Below are positions 23,372-36,290 of a DNA stretch of 64,000 nt, in pieces. The translations under genes and the position numbers were made by a program. The DNA is taken from assembly GCF_024763615.1 (NCBI RefSeq), contig NC_077224.1, forward strand, positions 53,950,712-54,014,711. The letters run 5' to 3'. This DNA is from Phlebotomus papatasi (taxonomy: Eukaryota; Arthropoda; Insecta; Diptera; Psychodidae). Within the stretch, counting starts at the first letter, position 1; the number at the start of each line of letters is the position of its first letter. The notes beneath the pieces were generated by a model. That model did not search any database. It was not told the DNA's origin and saw only the letters and a program-made list of their open reading frames with translations.

Positions 23372-23849
23372 TGACATATTTACTAATTCTACAGGCCAGA
23401 CTTAATAACATTTATACTGTAAGGACGAGCTTTTGCTACATAGGATTCTACACCCAGTGGTTGTAGAATCTTGTAGAATTTTGGGTGAAATGCAACAAAT
23501 ACGTATTAAGGTTACCTCCTGATTAAAGATCGCTAATTTTAAAAATGCAATCCATTTGGTCAATTTTCAATTTCGGTAATACGGAAAATATTTACCCAGA
23601 ACTCTTTCTCGTGAGTTCAAGGATTTCGGAAAGCGTAGGACCCCTTGGCATTCCCTTGGATAGTTACAACACAATGTTTAGGTATGTGGTTGTTTTCGGA
23701 TATTCTCCCCAGTAACCTGGTCATGTAAGTTAAATCGAGTTAATAAACTTTTAACGCTACAAAATACATACCCAAACGACTGTGATATTTAATTTCGAAA
23801 ACAGATTTTTTTGTTATGCCCATATTGGCAAAGGGACAGATAATCCTAA
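23372..23849. other. No recognised feature
   Basis: Contains a short segment (23605-23655) that recurs near 850 and 13600. Otherwise nothing identifiable. Confidence 0.4.
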
Positions 23850-25690
23850 CCGGCTTATGTAGGTGAGATTCTTAACGTGAGCTAACTCGGAGTGCATGCA
23901 AATTCGATTTAGAGCTGAAGTTGGGAGACGCCATTCAGTTATCTTGAATCAAATTCGTGAAATTATACAAATTTTGTATTTAAACCAAAATATCAAGGAT
24001 TTGGATGGAGTGACAGAAAAGTGATATATGGGTGAAATGTAGACCAGAATGTTCTCTATAATTTTGCCGTAGAACTTGAACTCATCGATTACTCAGAAGC
24101 CAAGATAAGCGAGGTTTTTTGTTTCTTAACTCGTTTTTTCATCCAGAGTGCCCCAAGTGTTCATTTGTTGAACTTCAACTAAATCAAAGAATTGTTGTAT
24201 TTTGCGGGACTTTCCATTTAAACCCCTATTTTAAGTGTCTTTGTGGAGTAGAGGCAGTCAAATTGGCATCTGAGTGATTTCAAAGCGTTATTATGGGAAA
24301 AATCAATTTTTTCACACTTAAACGGCAAAATCGGAGTGATAGCGTAGTCTGAGTGGAAAATGATGTATGGACGAAATGTAGAGACAAATGTGTTCTACAA
24401 TTGTGTCGAAGTAATCATCAAAATCGGTTTAGCGACAGTCGAGATAATTGAGGTTATGTGATATTGAAATTGGTTTTTCGACTGTGGCGCCCCTGGTGTT
24501 GGTCCCACAAAGTTCAAATGTTCTAGAAAGTTGTAGCATTTGGTGAGATCTTTCGTTTAAGCCCTCATTCATCAAAATCGGTCACATAGAACCGGAGATA
24601 TGATTTTTTGAATTTTGTGAACTTTGACCCCTCATATCTCCGGTTCTATTGAAACCACAGCGCGCATACGCACCATTTTGGAAACGTCCTAGACTGGACT
24701 ACAACATACTAAAATTTCATTAACTTGCACAATGCCGTTTTTGAGAAAAGTGACTTTGAATTTCGATGAATTTTGACGCTATCACAGCGCCACCTGTGGT
24801 GACTTTTTGAACTTCCATCTGAAAGTGCTCATCGAGACGAAACCAAAAAGGTAAAATTTAGGTCGATATGTTAATTAGAACCGGAGATAGAGGCCGGTCA
24901 ATGTTCGAACTTTGACCCCTTATAGCTCGGGTCAGGGGTTATGGATCGACTTAAGGTTTTTTTTGTTTGATAGGTATAATCAACGGCTACAACATACTAA
25001 AATTTCAGCCCGATGCACAATGGAATTTTTGAGTTATTTAACTTATAAGATTTAAAAATTTTCTTTTTAAAAAAAGCGCCCCTAGCGGTGGTTTTATGAA
25101 CTTGCGATGTTAGAAGGGGAAGTGGCATTTCACGAGAGCTTTCCAAAAAGCCCTCACTTTTTAAATTCTGACAATTAGAACCAGAGTTATGGCCATTTTA
25201 AGAAATTTTTTTTGGACCCTTATAGCTCGGGTCAGGGGGGTCAGGGGACCTTAAGTTTGGTATTGATGGAAAGCTCTAAGGCCCAGCTTTAACATACTAA
25301 AATTTGAGCCCGCTCGATGCCATAGGGGCGGAGCTATTGAGAAAACAAAAAAAGGGGGGTCTTCAAAATGGCGGAAGGAGGGGTGGGGGGTGGGGGGTCA
25401 ATGCACCAAGTTGCAATTTTCACCCGATATATAACCTTTGCCGAAAACCGCAAGTCGATATCTTTTTTAGCTTAGGAGCTATTAAGCTCCAAAGAGCGGC
25501 CGGCCGGCCGGCCGGCCGGCCAGCCGGCCGGCCGGCCGGGAACGTAAATTAGCCACATATATATTCGTGATCAGGAAGTGCTGAAACACATTTTGGCCAA
25601 ATTTGAGGTCGATCGGACGACATGAAATTTTGTTAGGATTATAGTAGGTGAGATTGTTAAGAATCTCACCTAATAGATGAACTTTCGAAG
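23850..25690 (+). repeat. Composite repeat of four degenerate 290-340-bp units with foldback-like edges
   Basis: Left edge: GGTGAGATTCTTAACGTGAG, like the start of the foldback family at 44004-44327. Right edge: a hairpin, GTGAGATTGTTAAGAATCTCAC. Between them are tandem degenerate units. A GCGCC-type block recurs at 24147, 24487, 24787 and 25076. ACATACTAAAATTT recurs at 24703, 24991 and 25291, and TTATAGCTCGGGTC at 24920 and 25220. Related DNA lies at 7275-7795, 27665-28121 and 42765-43990. Non-coding. The frame at 25304 encodes only low-complexity sequence. Confidence 0.75.
25497..25540. repeat. (CCGG)n simple repeat
   Basis: About 40 bp of nearly uninterrupted GGCC/CCGG tandem with one A interruption (CCAGCC), in a window that is otherwise strongly AT-rich. 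It can self-pair completely. Immediately upstream is a G-run cluster (25379-25397). Confidence 0.95.
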
Positions 25691-25702
25691 ATATAATTAG
25701 AT

Positions 25703-26063
25703 CGTTGGCAGCCAAAATCCCGAAAGCCAAAATCCCGATAGCCAAAATCCCGAACGCCAAAATCCCGAAAAGGCCAAAATCCCGAAAGCTAAAATCCCGA
25801 AAGAAAAATCCAGAAAATTCAAAATCCTGAAAGGGACGAAATTATATGGAGGAAAATGTTTAGAATAATTTCCCAAGGCACAGAAGATTTTCCTTTGCCT
25901 CCAGCAAGCGCTAGTGCAATCGTGGGAATAGCTATGATACTTTTAAGAATTCGGGATTTTGGCTTTCGGGATTATGGCCTATTCGGGATTTTGGCTTTCG
26001 GGATTTTGGCATTCGGGATTTTGGCTTTCGGGATTTTGGCTTTCGGGATTTTGACCGGGACCC
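25703..26063 (+). mobile_element. CCCGAAAGCC-family element, copy flanked by 8-bp AATTAGAT
   Basis: Starts CGTTGGCAGCC and ends GACCGGGACCC. AATTAGAT lies at 25695-25702 and 26064-26071. Both terminal regions are made of a 15-bp tandem (CCAAAATCCCGAAAG) in opposite orientations around a unique core of about 120 bp (CAGAAGATTTTCC, GCAAGCGC). An 8-bp duplication is typical of hAT and P-type elements, but the termini match neither consensus. The 127- and 92-codon frames over it encode only the minisatellite. Confidence 0.7.
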
Positions 26064-26071
26064 AATTAGAT

Positions 26072-26324
26072 GGGTCCCGGTCAAAATCCCGAAAGCCAAA
26101 ATCCCGAATTCTTAAAAGTGTCATAGCTACTTCCGCGATTGCATCCGTGCTTGCTGGAAGCAAAGGGAAATCTTCTGTGTCTTGGAAAATTATTCTAAAC
26201 ATTTTCCTCCATATAATTTCGTCCCTTTCAGGATTTTGAATTTTCTGGATTTTGGCTTTCGGAATTTTGGCTTTCGGGATTTTGACTTTCGGGATTTTGG
26301 CTTTCGGAATTTTGGCTGCCACCG
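26072..26324 (-). mobile_element. CCCGAAAGCC-family element, inverted second copy sharing the same 8-bp duplication
   Basis: Reverse-complement copy of 25703-26063. It starts GGGTCCCGGTC and ends GGCTGCCACCG. Flanks are AATTAGAT (26064-26071, shared with its neighbour) and AATTAGAG (26325-26332). It is shorter (253 versus 361 bp), mostly through fewer 15-bp units. The pair together forms a large imperfect palindrome centred on 26067. Confidence 0.7.
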
Positions 26325-26332
26325 AATTAGAG

Positions 26333-27664
26333 CATTGTACAATAGCATTCCAAAAAAAAGTAATATTTTTTTATTAAAAAAACTTATGAGAAGGTTTCAA
26401 AAGCGTATGAAGAACGAAAAATCTGTGGAAAGTGTACTTTCATAATAATAAGCTTTGAACTTTGGAATAGTTACCCTCTTGAAAATCACCTTCCTATCCT
26501 CCCTTCGAAATTTTGTTGTATTGATATAATGAAGAAACAACACTTAAAATAGGGTGTGACTTTCGAGCATTACCAGTAGAATGACAAAACAATGTGGGGG
26601 ATGGACGAAATAAAAATAAACAGTAAAAGGAGCAAGGGAGCAAAACAAAAGTGAAAAAGCGGAACTTTTGTGAAATTTCAGGGAAGAATTTTAATTGCAT
26701 TTCAATTTGCTTAAGAAGCAAACAAGTTTCGCAATTAAATCACTTGACACACCAGCTCCGCAATCCCCAACCTTATGATGCCACAATTATTTCTTTTGTG
26801 TCCTACAATGGCTTTTATATTGAAATAATTAATGCCAACCCCCTAAGAAGAATTCAATTAACTTAATGTCTCGATTGTAGATATATATTTAGGGTAGAGG
26901 GAAGAAAAAACCAATGTCCAAATGCTTGTCCACTTTGTGTGAAAATAAATTACAGCTTGGCTATTCCAGAGACCACAGGAAATTTTTAAGTTTCATCAGT
27001 TGGTAACCAATTTGGGATGTAGAAACAGGCTTCCAACCTTCCCCCCTAAAATGCAATGCTTGTGAAACTGTGATGCGAAAGTGGTCCAAGGAGGATTTTG
27101 GTCTTATGTGGTAACCGTAGGGTGAAGTTTTCTTGCAAATTGTCAATTAGGAAAATTGCAGAATGCAGCAAATGTAATTAAATTAGGTAATACAAGTATG
27201 TCAATGTTCCACATCATTGGAAGATTCTTAAGGTCTTTTGAATTAATGTGACGATCCTGGGCATGCAAATGTTCCTTCAACTCCCTTTTTTACTGTTTGG
27301 CTTAATTTGGTTTGTAAGGTACAAAAAGTTTATTAAAGAATTAGTACACACTTGTCGTTCTCTATTCTACTTTATTTTTATTAAGTGAACTATACGGATA
27401 GTATCCGATTCAGAGCTCGTTTTCTGCAATGTCATTTCCACTGCAAACCAGTTGTAGAACAATTCTAATTCTTACAATTTGCATTTGTGATTTTTGCTCC
27501 ATAAGAATGATGAATTAACTGAATTTGACCTCAATTGAATAAAACTAGAAAGCAAAACTTCTGAAGAATTTGAAACTCTTGAAGCTTCTTTTTAAATACT
27601 AAATAAGATTGAATTTAATGAGGAATCTATTCGATAATCTATTCTTAGGCTAGCTGAGATTCTT
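26333..27664. other. Stretch with no recognised gene
   Basis: Short unrecognised frames only. The sequence appears unique and AT-rich, with no element ends visible. Confidence 0.55.
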
Positions 27665-28121
27665 TAAATCTCAGCTTCTGTGGTCCGGGGTGAAATGCTA
27701 CCTCGTCAGATCGATCCCAAAATGTGCATGTACACGTTCTAACTCTCATAGATCACGAATATCATACCCGCCAAAAAACGACCCGCGCAATAAAGGAAAT
27801 TAACCTGACCGGACCATATCTTCAGTGTTTATGAAATGATTTCGATGAAATTTTATTACTTTGTATCTAAGATCTATTCTTTTCTGACGACAGGTCGCAA
27901 CCGTCCCTACCCAACCCCACTATACCACGACCCTTACTATATCGAAATTAACCGGATACTATCTCTAATGTTTACTAACCGATTTCAATGAATTTTTTTT
28001 CTTGTTGCACTTCCTCAGTCAAAATATTTAAAATAGAAAATGATCAGTGATAAGCCCAGATAAGCTTCTGGTAGCTGACATTCTTTAAGCTGAACTCGGA
28101 ATGCGTGCAACTCGGTTTGGT
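27665..28121 (+). repeat. Composite/foldback repeat abutting the left edge of the satellite array
   Basis: Begins with the hairpin GCTGAGATTCTTTAAATCTCAGC (given as an 11+11-type palindrome), then phrases shared with 42765-43990 such as CATAGATCACGAATATCAT and TATCTCTAATGTTTA. From 28044 it carries the left terminal part of the foldback family (TCAGTGATAAGCCCAGATAA through GCGTGCAACTCGG), which breaks off into satellite monomer at about 28121. The missing right arm indicates truncation by the array. Confidence 0.7.
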
Positions 28122-31100
28122 TGCACCATGCCGCTTATGTACGCATCCATGTACATAAGCAGTCATCATAGAAAATTAGAGCAGATCCTCCGCGAACTAT
28201 CTTGAGGAAAAAATTTGGGTCTTACCGTTAGAAAAGCTGGATAAAAAATTGGCAAAATATTTAATTTTAAATATTATGAATTATGTATTGTTTGCACTAT
28301 GCCGCTTATGTACGCATCCATGCACATAAAACGGTCATCATAGAAAAGTAGAGCAGGTCCTACGCGAACTATCTTGAGGAAAAAATTTGGGTCTTCCCGT
28401 TAGAAAAGCTCGATAAAAAATTGGCAAAATATTTAATTTTAAATATTATAAATTATGTTTTGTTTGCACCATGCCGCTTATGCAATGCACGCAACCATGC
28501 ACATAAGCAGTCATCATAGAAAAGTAGATCAGGTCCTACGCGAACTATCTTCAGCAAAAAATTTGGGTCTTACCGTTAGAAGAGCTGGATAAAAAATTGG
28601 CAAAATATTTAATTTTAAATATTATAAATAATGTTTTGTTTGCACTATGCCGCTTATGCAATGCACGCAACCATGCACTTGAGCAGTCATCATAGGAAAT
28701 TAGGCCAGGTCCTACGCAAACTATCTTCAGCAAAAAATTTGGGTCTCACCGTTAGAAAAGCTGGATAAAAAATTGGCAAAATATTTAATTTTAAATAAAA
28801 TAATAATGTTTTGTTTGCACCATGCCGCTTATGCAATGCACGCATCCATGCACATAAAACGGTCATCATAGAAAATTAGAGCAGATCCTACGCGAACTAT
28901 CTTTAGCAAAAAATTGGGGTCTCACCGTTAGAAGAGCTGGATAAAAAATTGGCAAAATATTTAATTTTAAATAAAATAATAATGTTTTGTTTGCACCATG
29001 CCGCTTATGCAATGCACGCATCCATGTACATAAGCAGTCATCATAGAAAATTAGAGCAGATCCTACACGAACTATCTTGAGGAAAAATTTGGGTCTCACC
29101 GTTAGAAAAGCTGAATAAAAAATTGGCAAAATATTTAATTTTAAATATTATGAATTATGTTTTGTTTGCACCATGCCGCTTATGCAATGCACGCAACCAT
29201 GCACATAAGCAGTCATCATAGAAAAGTAGAGCAGGCCCTACACGAACTATCTTCAGCAAAAAATTGGGGTCTTACCGTTAGAAAAGCTGGATAAAAAATT
29301 GGCAAAATATTTAATTTTAAATAAAATAATAATTTTTTGTTTGCACCATGCCGCTTATGCAATGCACGCAACCATGCACATAAGCAGTCATCATAGAAAA
29401 GTAGAACAGGTCCTACACGAACTATCTTGAGGAAAAAATTTGGGTCTCACCGTTAGAAAAGCTGTATGAAAAATTGGCAAAATATTTAATTTTAAATATT
29501 ATAAATTATGTTTTGTTTGCACTATGCCGCTTATGCAATGCATGCAACCATGCACATAAGCAGTCATCATAGGATATTAGGCTAGGTCCTACACGAACTA
29601 TCTTGAGGAAAAAACTTGGGTCTCACCATTAGATAAGATGGATAAAAAATTGGCAAAATATTTAATTTTATATAAAATAATAATGTTTTGTTTGCACCAT
29701 GCCGCTTATGCAATGCACGCAACCATGCACTTGAGCAGTCATCGTAGAAAATTAGAACATGTCCCACACGAACTATCTTGAGGAAAAAATTTGGGTCTCA
29801 CCGTTAGAAAAGCTGTATGAAAAATTGGCAAAATATTTAATTTTAAATATTATAAATTATGTTTTGTTTGCACTATGCCGCTTATGCAATGCATGCAACC
29901 ATGCACATAAGCAGTCATCATAGAAAATTAGAGCAGATCCTATGCGAACTATCTTTAACAAAAAATTGGGGTCTTACCGTTTGAAAAGCTGGATAAAATA
30001 TTGGCAAAATATTTAATTTTAAATAAAATAATAATGTTTTGTTTGCACCATGCCGCTTATGCAATGCACGCATCCATGTACATAAGCAGTCATCATAGAA
30101 AATTAGAGCAGATCCTACACGAACTATCTTGAGGAAAAATTTGGGTCTCACCGTTAGAAAAGCTGAATAAAAAATTGGCAAATATTTAATTTTAAATATT
30201 ATAAATTATGCTTCGTTTGCACCATGCCGCTTAAGCAATGCACGCAACCATGCACATAAGCAGTCATCATAGAAAAGTAGAACAGGTCCTACACGAACTA
30301 TCTTGAGGAAAAAATTTGGGTCTCACCGTTAGAAAAGCTGTATGAAAAATTGGCAAAATATTTAATTTTAAATATTATAAATTATGTTTTGTTTGCACTA
30401 TGCCGCTTATGCAATGCATGCAACCATGCACATAAGCAGTCATCATAGGATATTAGGCTAGGTCCTACACGAACTATCTTGAGGAAAAAACTTGGGTCTC
30501 ACCATTAGATAAGATGGATAAAATATTGGCAAAATATTTAATTTTAAATAAAATAATAATGTTTTGTTTGCACCATGCCGCTTATGCAATGCACGCAACC
30601 ATGCACTTGAGCAGTCATCATAGAAAAGTAGAGCAGGCCCTACACGAACTATCTTCAGCAAAAAATTGGGGTCTTACCGTTAGAAAAGCTGGATAAAAAA
30701 TTGGCAAAATATTTAATTTTAAATAAAATAATAATTTTTTGTTTGCACCATGCCGCTTATGCAATGCACGCAACCATGCACATAAGCAGTCATCATAGAA
30801 AAGTAGAACAGGTCCTACACGAACTATCTTGAGGAAAAAATTGGGTCTCACCGTTAGAAAAGCTGTATGAAAAATTGGCAAAATATTTAATTTTAAATAT
30901 TATAAATTTTGTTTTGTTTGCACTATGCCGCTTATGCAATGCATGCAACCATGCACATAAGCAGTCATCATAGGATATTAGGCTAGGTCCTACACGAACT
31001 ATCTTGAGGAAAAAACTTGGGTCTCACCATTAGATAAGATGGATAAAATATTGGCAAAATATTTAATTTTAAATAAAATAATAATGTTTTGTTTGCACCA

Positions 31101-31267
31101 TGCCGCTTATGCAATGCACGCAACCATGCACTTGAGCAGTCATCGTAGAAAATTAGAACATGTCCCACACGAACTATCTTGAGGAAAAAATTTGGGTCTC
31201 ACCGTTAGATAAGCTAGATAAAAAATTGGCAAAATATTTAATTTTAAATATTATAAATTATGTTTTG

Positions 31268-34200
31268 TTTGCACTATGCCGCTTATGTACGCTTCCATGC
31301 ATATAAGCAGTCATTATAGAAAATTAGAGCAGATCCTACGCGAACTATCTTTAGCAAAAAATTGGGGTCTTACCGTTTGAAAAGCTGGATAAAATATTGG
31401 CAAAATATTTAATTTTAAATATTATAAATTATGTTTTGTTTGCACTATGCCGCTTATATACGCTTCCATGCATATAAGCAGTCATCATAGAAAATTAGAG
31501 CAGATCCTACGCGAACTATCTTGAGGAAAAAATTGGGGTCTTACCGTTAGAAAAGCTGGATAAAAAATTGGCAAAATATTTAATTTTAAATAAAATAATA
31601 ATGTTTTGTTTGCACCATGCCGCTTATGCAATGCACGCAACCATGCACATAAGCAGTCACCATAGAAAAGTAGAACAGGTCCTACACGAACTATCTTCAG
31701 GAAAAAATTGGGTCTCACCGTTAGAAAAGCTGTATGAAAAATTGGCAAAATATTTAATTTTAAATATTATAAATTTTGTTTTGTTTGCACTATGCCGCTT
31801 ATGCAATGCATGCAACCATGCACATAAGCAGTCATCATAGGAAATTAGGCTAGGTCCTACACGAACTATCTTGAGGAAAAAACTTGGGTCTCACCATTAG
31901 ATAAGATAGATAAAAAATTGGCAAATATTTAATTTTAAATATTATAAATTATGCTTCGTTTGCACTATGCCGCTTATGTACGCTTCCATGCATATAAGCA
32001 GTCATTATAGAAAATTAGAGCAGATCCTACGCGAACTATCTTTAGCAAAAAATTGGGGTCTTACCGTTTGAAAAGCTGGATAAAATATTGGCAAAATATT
32101 TAATTTTAAATATTATAAATTATGTTTTGTTTGCACTATGCCGCTTATGTACGCTTCCATGCATATAAGCAGTCATCATAGAAAATTAGAGCAGATCCTA
32201 CGCGAACTATCTTGAGGAAAAAATTGGGGTCTTACCGTTAGAAAAGCTGGATAAAAAATTGGCAAAATATTTAATTTTAAATAAAATAATAATGTTTTGT
32301 TTGCACCATGCCGCTTATGCAATGCACGCAACCATGCACATAAGCAGTCACCATAGAAAAGTAGAACAGGTCCTACACGAACTATCTTCAGGAAAAAATT
32401 GGGTCTCACCGTTAGAAAAGCTGTATGAAAAATTGGCAAAATATTTAATTTTAAATATTATAAATTTTGTTTTGTTTGCACTATGCCGCTTATGCAATGC
32501 ATGCAACCATGCACATAAGCAGTCATCATAGGAAATTAGGCTAGGTCCTACACGAACTATCTTGAGGAAAAAACTTGGGTCTCACCATTAGATAAGATAG
32601 ATAAAAAATTGGCAAATATTTAATTTTAAATATTATAAATTATGCTTCGTTTGCACCATGCCGCATAAGCAATGCACGCATCCATGCACTTGAGCAGTCA
32701 TCGTAGAAAATTAGAACATGTCCCACACGAACTATCTTGAGGAAAAAATTTGGGTCTCACCGTTAGAAAAGCTGTATGAAAAATTGGCAAAATATTTAAT
32801 TTTAAATATTATAAATTATGTTTTGTTTGCACTATGCCGCTTATGCAATGCATGCAACCATGCACATAAGCAGTCATCATAGAAAATTAGAGCAGATCCT
32901 ATGCGAACTATCTTTAACAAAAAATTGGGGTCTTACCGTTTGAAAAGCTGGATAAAATATTGGCAAAATATTTAATTTTAAATATTATAAATTATGTTTT
33001 GTTTGCACTATGCCGCTTATGTACGCTTCCATGCATATAAGCAGTCATCATAGAAAATTAGAGCAGATCCTATGCGAACTATCTTTAGCAAAAAATTGGG
33101 GTCTTACCGTTTGAAATGCTGGATAAAATATTGGCAAAATATTTAATTTTAAATATTATGAATTATGTTTTGTTTGCACTATGCCGCTTATGTACGCTTC
33201 CATGCATATAAGCAATCATCATAGAAAATTAGAGCAGATCCTATGCGAACTATCTTTAGCAAAAAATTGGGGTCTTACCGTTTGAAAAGCTGGATAAAAT
33301 ATTGGCAAAATATTTAATTTTAAATATTATAAATTATGTTTTGTTTGCACTATGCCGCTTATGTACGCTTCCATGCATATAAGCAGTCATCATAGAAAAT
33401 TAGAGCAGATCCTACGCGAACTATCTTGAGGAAAAAATTGGGGTCTTACCGTTAGAAGAGCTGGATAAAAAATTGGCAAAATATTTAATTTTAAATAAAA
33501 TAATAATGTTTTGTTTGCACCATGCCGCTTATGCAATGCACGCAACCATGCACATAAGCAGTCATCATGGAAAAGTAGAGCAGGTCCTACACGAACTATC
33601 TTGAGGAAAAAATTTGGGTCTCACCGTTAGAAAAGCTGGATGAAAAATTGGCAAAATATTTAATTTTAAATATTATAAATTTTGTTTTGTTTGCACTATG
33701 CCGCTTATGCAATGCATGCAACCATGCACATAAGCAGTCATCATAGGAAATTAGGCTAGGTCCTACACGAACTATCTTGAGGAAAAAACTTGGGTCTCAC
33801 CATTAGATAAGATAGATAAAAAATTGGCAAATATTTAATTTTAAATATTATAAATTATGTTTTGTTTGCACTATGCCGCTTATGTACGCTTCCATGCATA
33901 TAAGCAGTCATTATAGAAAATTAGAGCAGATCCTACGCGAACTATCTTTAGCAAAAAATTGGGGTCTTACCGTTTGAAAAGCTGGATAAAATATTGGCAA
34001 AATATTTAATTTTAAATATTATAAATTATGTTTTGTTTGCACTATGCCGCTTATATACGCTTCCATGCATATAAGCAGTCATCATAGAAAATTAGAGCAG
34101 ATCCTACGCGAACTATCTTGAGGAAAAAATTGGGGTCTTACCGTTAGAAAAGCTGGATAAAAAATTGGCAAAATATTTAATTTTAAATAAAATAATAATG

Positions 34201-36240
34201 TTTTGTTTGCACCATGCCGCTTATGCAATGCACGCAACCATGCACATAAGCAGTCACCATAGAAAAGTAGAACAGGTCCTACACGAACTATCTTCAGGAA
34301 AAAATTGGGTCTCACCGTTAGAAAAGCTGTATGAAAAATTGGCAAAATATTTAATTTTAAATATTATAAATTTTGTTTTGTTTGCACTATGCCGCTTATG
34401 CAATGCATGCAACCATGCACATAAGCAGTCATCATAGGAAATTAGGCTAGGTCCTACACGAACTATCTTGAGGAAAAAACTTGGGTCTCACCATTAGATA
34501 AGATAGATAAAAAATTGGCAAATATTTAATTTTAAATATTATAAATTATGCTTCGTTTGCACTATGCCGCTTATGTACGCTTCCATGCATATAAGCAGTC
34601 ATTATAGAAAATTAGAGCAGATCCTACGCGAACTATCTTTAGCAAAAAATTGGGGTCTTACCGTTTGAAAAGCTGGATAAAATATTGGCAAAATATTTAA
34701 TTTTAAATATTATAAATTATGTTTTGTTTGCACTATGCCGCTTATGTACGCTTCCATGCATATAAGCAGTCATCATAGAAAATTAGAGCAGATCCTACGC
34801 GAACTATCTTGAGGAAAAAATTGGGGTCTTACCGTTAGAAAAGCTGGATAAAAAATTGGCAAAATATTTAATTTTAAATAAAATAATAATGTTTTGTTTG
34901 CACCATGCCGCTTATGCAATGCACGCAACCATGCACATAAGCAGTCACCATAGAAAAGTAGAACAGGTCCTACACGAACTATCTTCAGGAAAAAATTGGG
35001 TCTCACCGTTAGAAAAGCTGTATGAAAAATTGGCAAAATATTTAATTTTAAATATTATAAATTTTGTTTTGTTTGCACTATGCCGCTTATGCAATGCATG
35101 CAACCATGCACATAAGCAGTCATCATAGGAAATTAGGCTAGGTCCTACACGAACTATCTTGAGGAAAAAACTTGGGTCTCACCATTAGATAAGATAGATA
35201 AAAAATTGGCAAATATTTAATTTTAAATATTATAAATTATGCTTCGTTTGCACCATGCCGCATAAGCAATGCACGCATCCATGCACTTGAGCAGTCATCG
35301 TAGAAAATTAGAACATGTCCCACACGAACTATCTTGAGGAAAAAATTTGGGTCTCACCGTTAGAAAAGCTGTATGAAAAATTGGCAAAATATTTAATTTT
35401 AAATATTATAAATTATGTTTTGTTTGCACTATGCCGCTTATGCAATGCATGCAACCATGCACATAAGCAGTCATCATAGAAAATTAGAGCAGATCCTATG
35501 CGAACTATCTTTAACAAAAAATTGGGGTCTTACCGTTTGAAAAGCTGGATAAAATATTGGCAAAATATTTAATTTTAAATATTATAAATTATGTTTTGTT
35601 TGCACTATGCCGCTTATGTACGCTTCCATGCATATAAGCAGTCATCATAGAAAATTAGAGCAGATCCTATGCGAACTATCCTTAGCAAAAAATTGGGGTC
35701 TTACCGTTTGAAAAGCTGGATAAAATATTGGCAAAATATTTAATTTTAAATATTATGAATTATGTTTTGTTTGCACTATGCCGCTTATGTACGCTTCCAT
35801 GCATATAAGCAATCATCATAGAAAATTAGAGCAGATCCTATGCGAACTATCTTTAGCAAAAAATTGGGGTCTTACCGTTTGAAAAGCTGGATAAAATATT
35901 GGCAAAATATTTAATTTTAAATATTATAAATTATGTTTTGTTTGCACTATGCCGCTTATGTACGCTTCCATGCATATAAGCAGTCATCATAGAAAATTAG
36001 AGCAGATCCTACGCGAACTATCTTGAGGAAAAAATTGGGGTCTTACCGTTAGAAGAGCTGGATAAAAAATTGGCAAAATATTTAATTTTAAATAAAATAA
36101 TAATGTTTTGTTTGCACCATGCCGCTTATGCAATGCACGCAACCATGCACATAAGCAGTCATCATGGAAAAGTAGAGCAGGTCCTACACGAACTATCTTG
36201 AGGAAAAAATTTGGGTCTCACCGTTAGAAAAGCTGGATGA
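31268..36240. repeat. Higher-order repeat: tandem duplication of a 15-monomer unit, 2597 bp
   Basis: Landmarks repeat at exactly 2597 bp. The variant CCGCTTATATACGC occurs at about 31450 and 34047, and blocks at 31485 and 32176 recur at 34082 and 34773. Identity continues to about 33640/36240, where the second copy changes (AAAATATGCAAAATATT instead of AAAATTGGCAAAATATT). Very few differences separate the copies, which indicates a recent event. Confidence 0.9.
31270..32650. repeat. Higher-order repeat: two tandem 4-monomer units of 691 bp
   Basis: 31270-31960 and 31961-32650 are almost identical four-monomer blocks. For example, the sequence at 31485-31748 repeats at 32176-32439 without change in translation. 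The same pair recurs 2597 bp downstream (from 33867), so the 4-mer duplication predates the larger one. Confidence 0.9.
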
Positions 36241-36290
36241 AAAATATGCAAAATATTTAATTTTAAATATTATGAATTATGTTTTGTTTG

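Noticed and set aside
25304..25552. 82-codon frame ending in a GRPAGRPAGRPAG tract
   Set aside because: The repeat is the (CCGG)n simple sequence read in frame; the upstream part lies in the composite repeat.
25482..26445. Open frames with FGILAFGILAFGILAF-like or KIPKAKIPKAKIPKAK-like products
   Set aside because: They are translations of the 15-bp CCCGAAAGCC minisatellite. Frames are open on both strands because the unit is a multiple of three.
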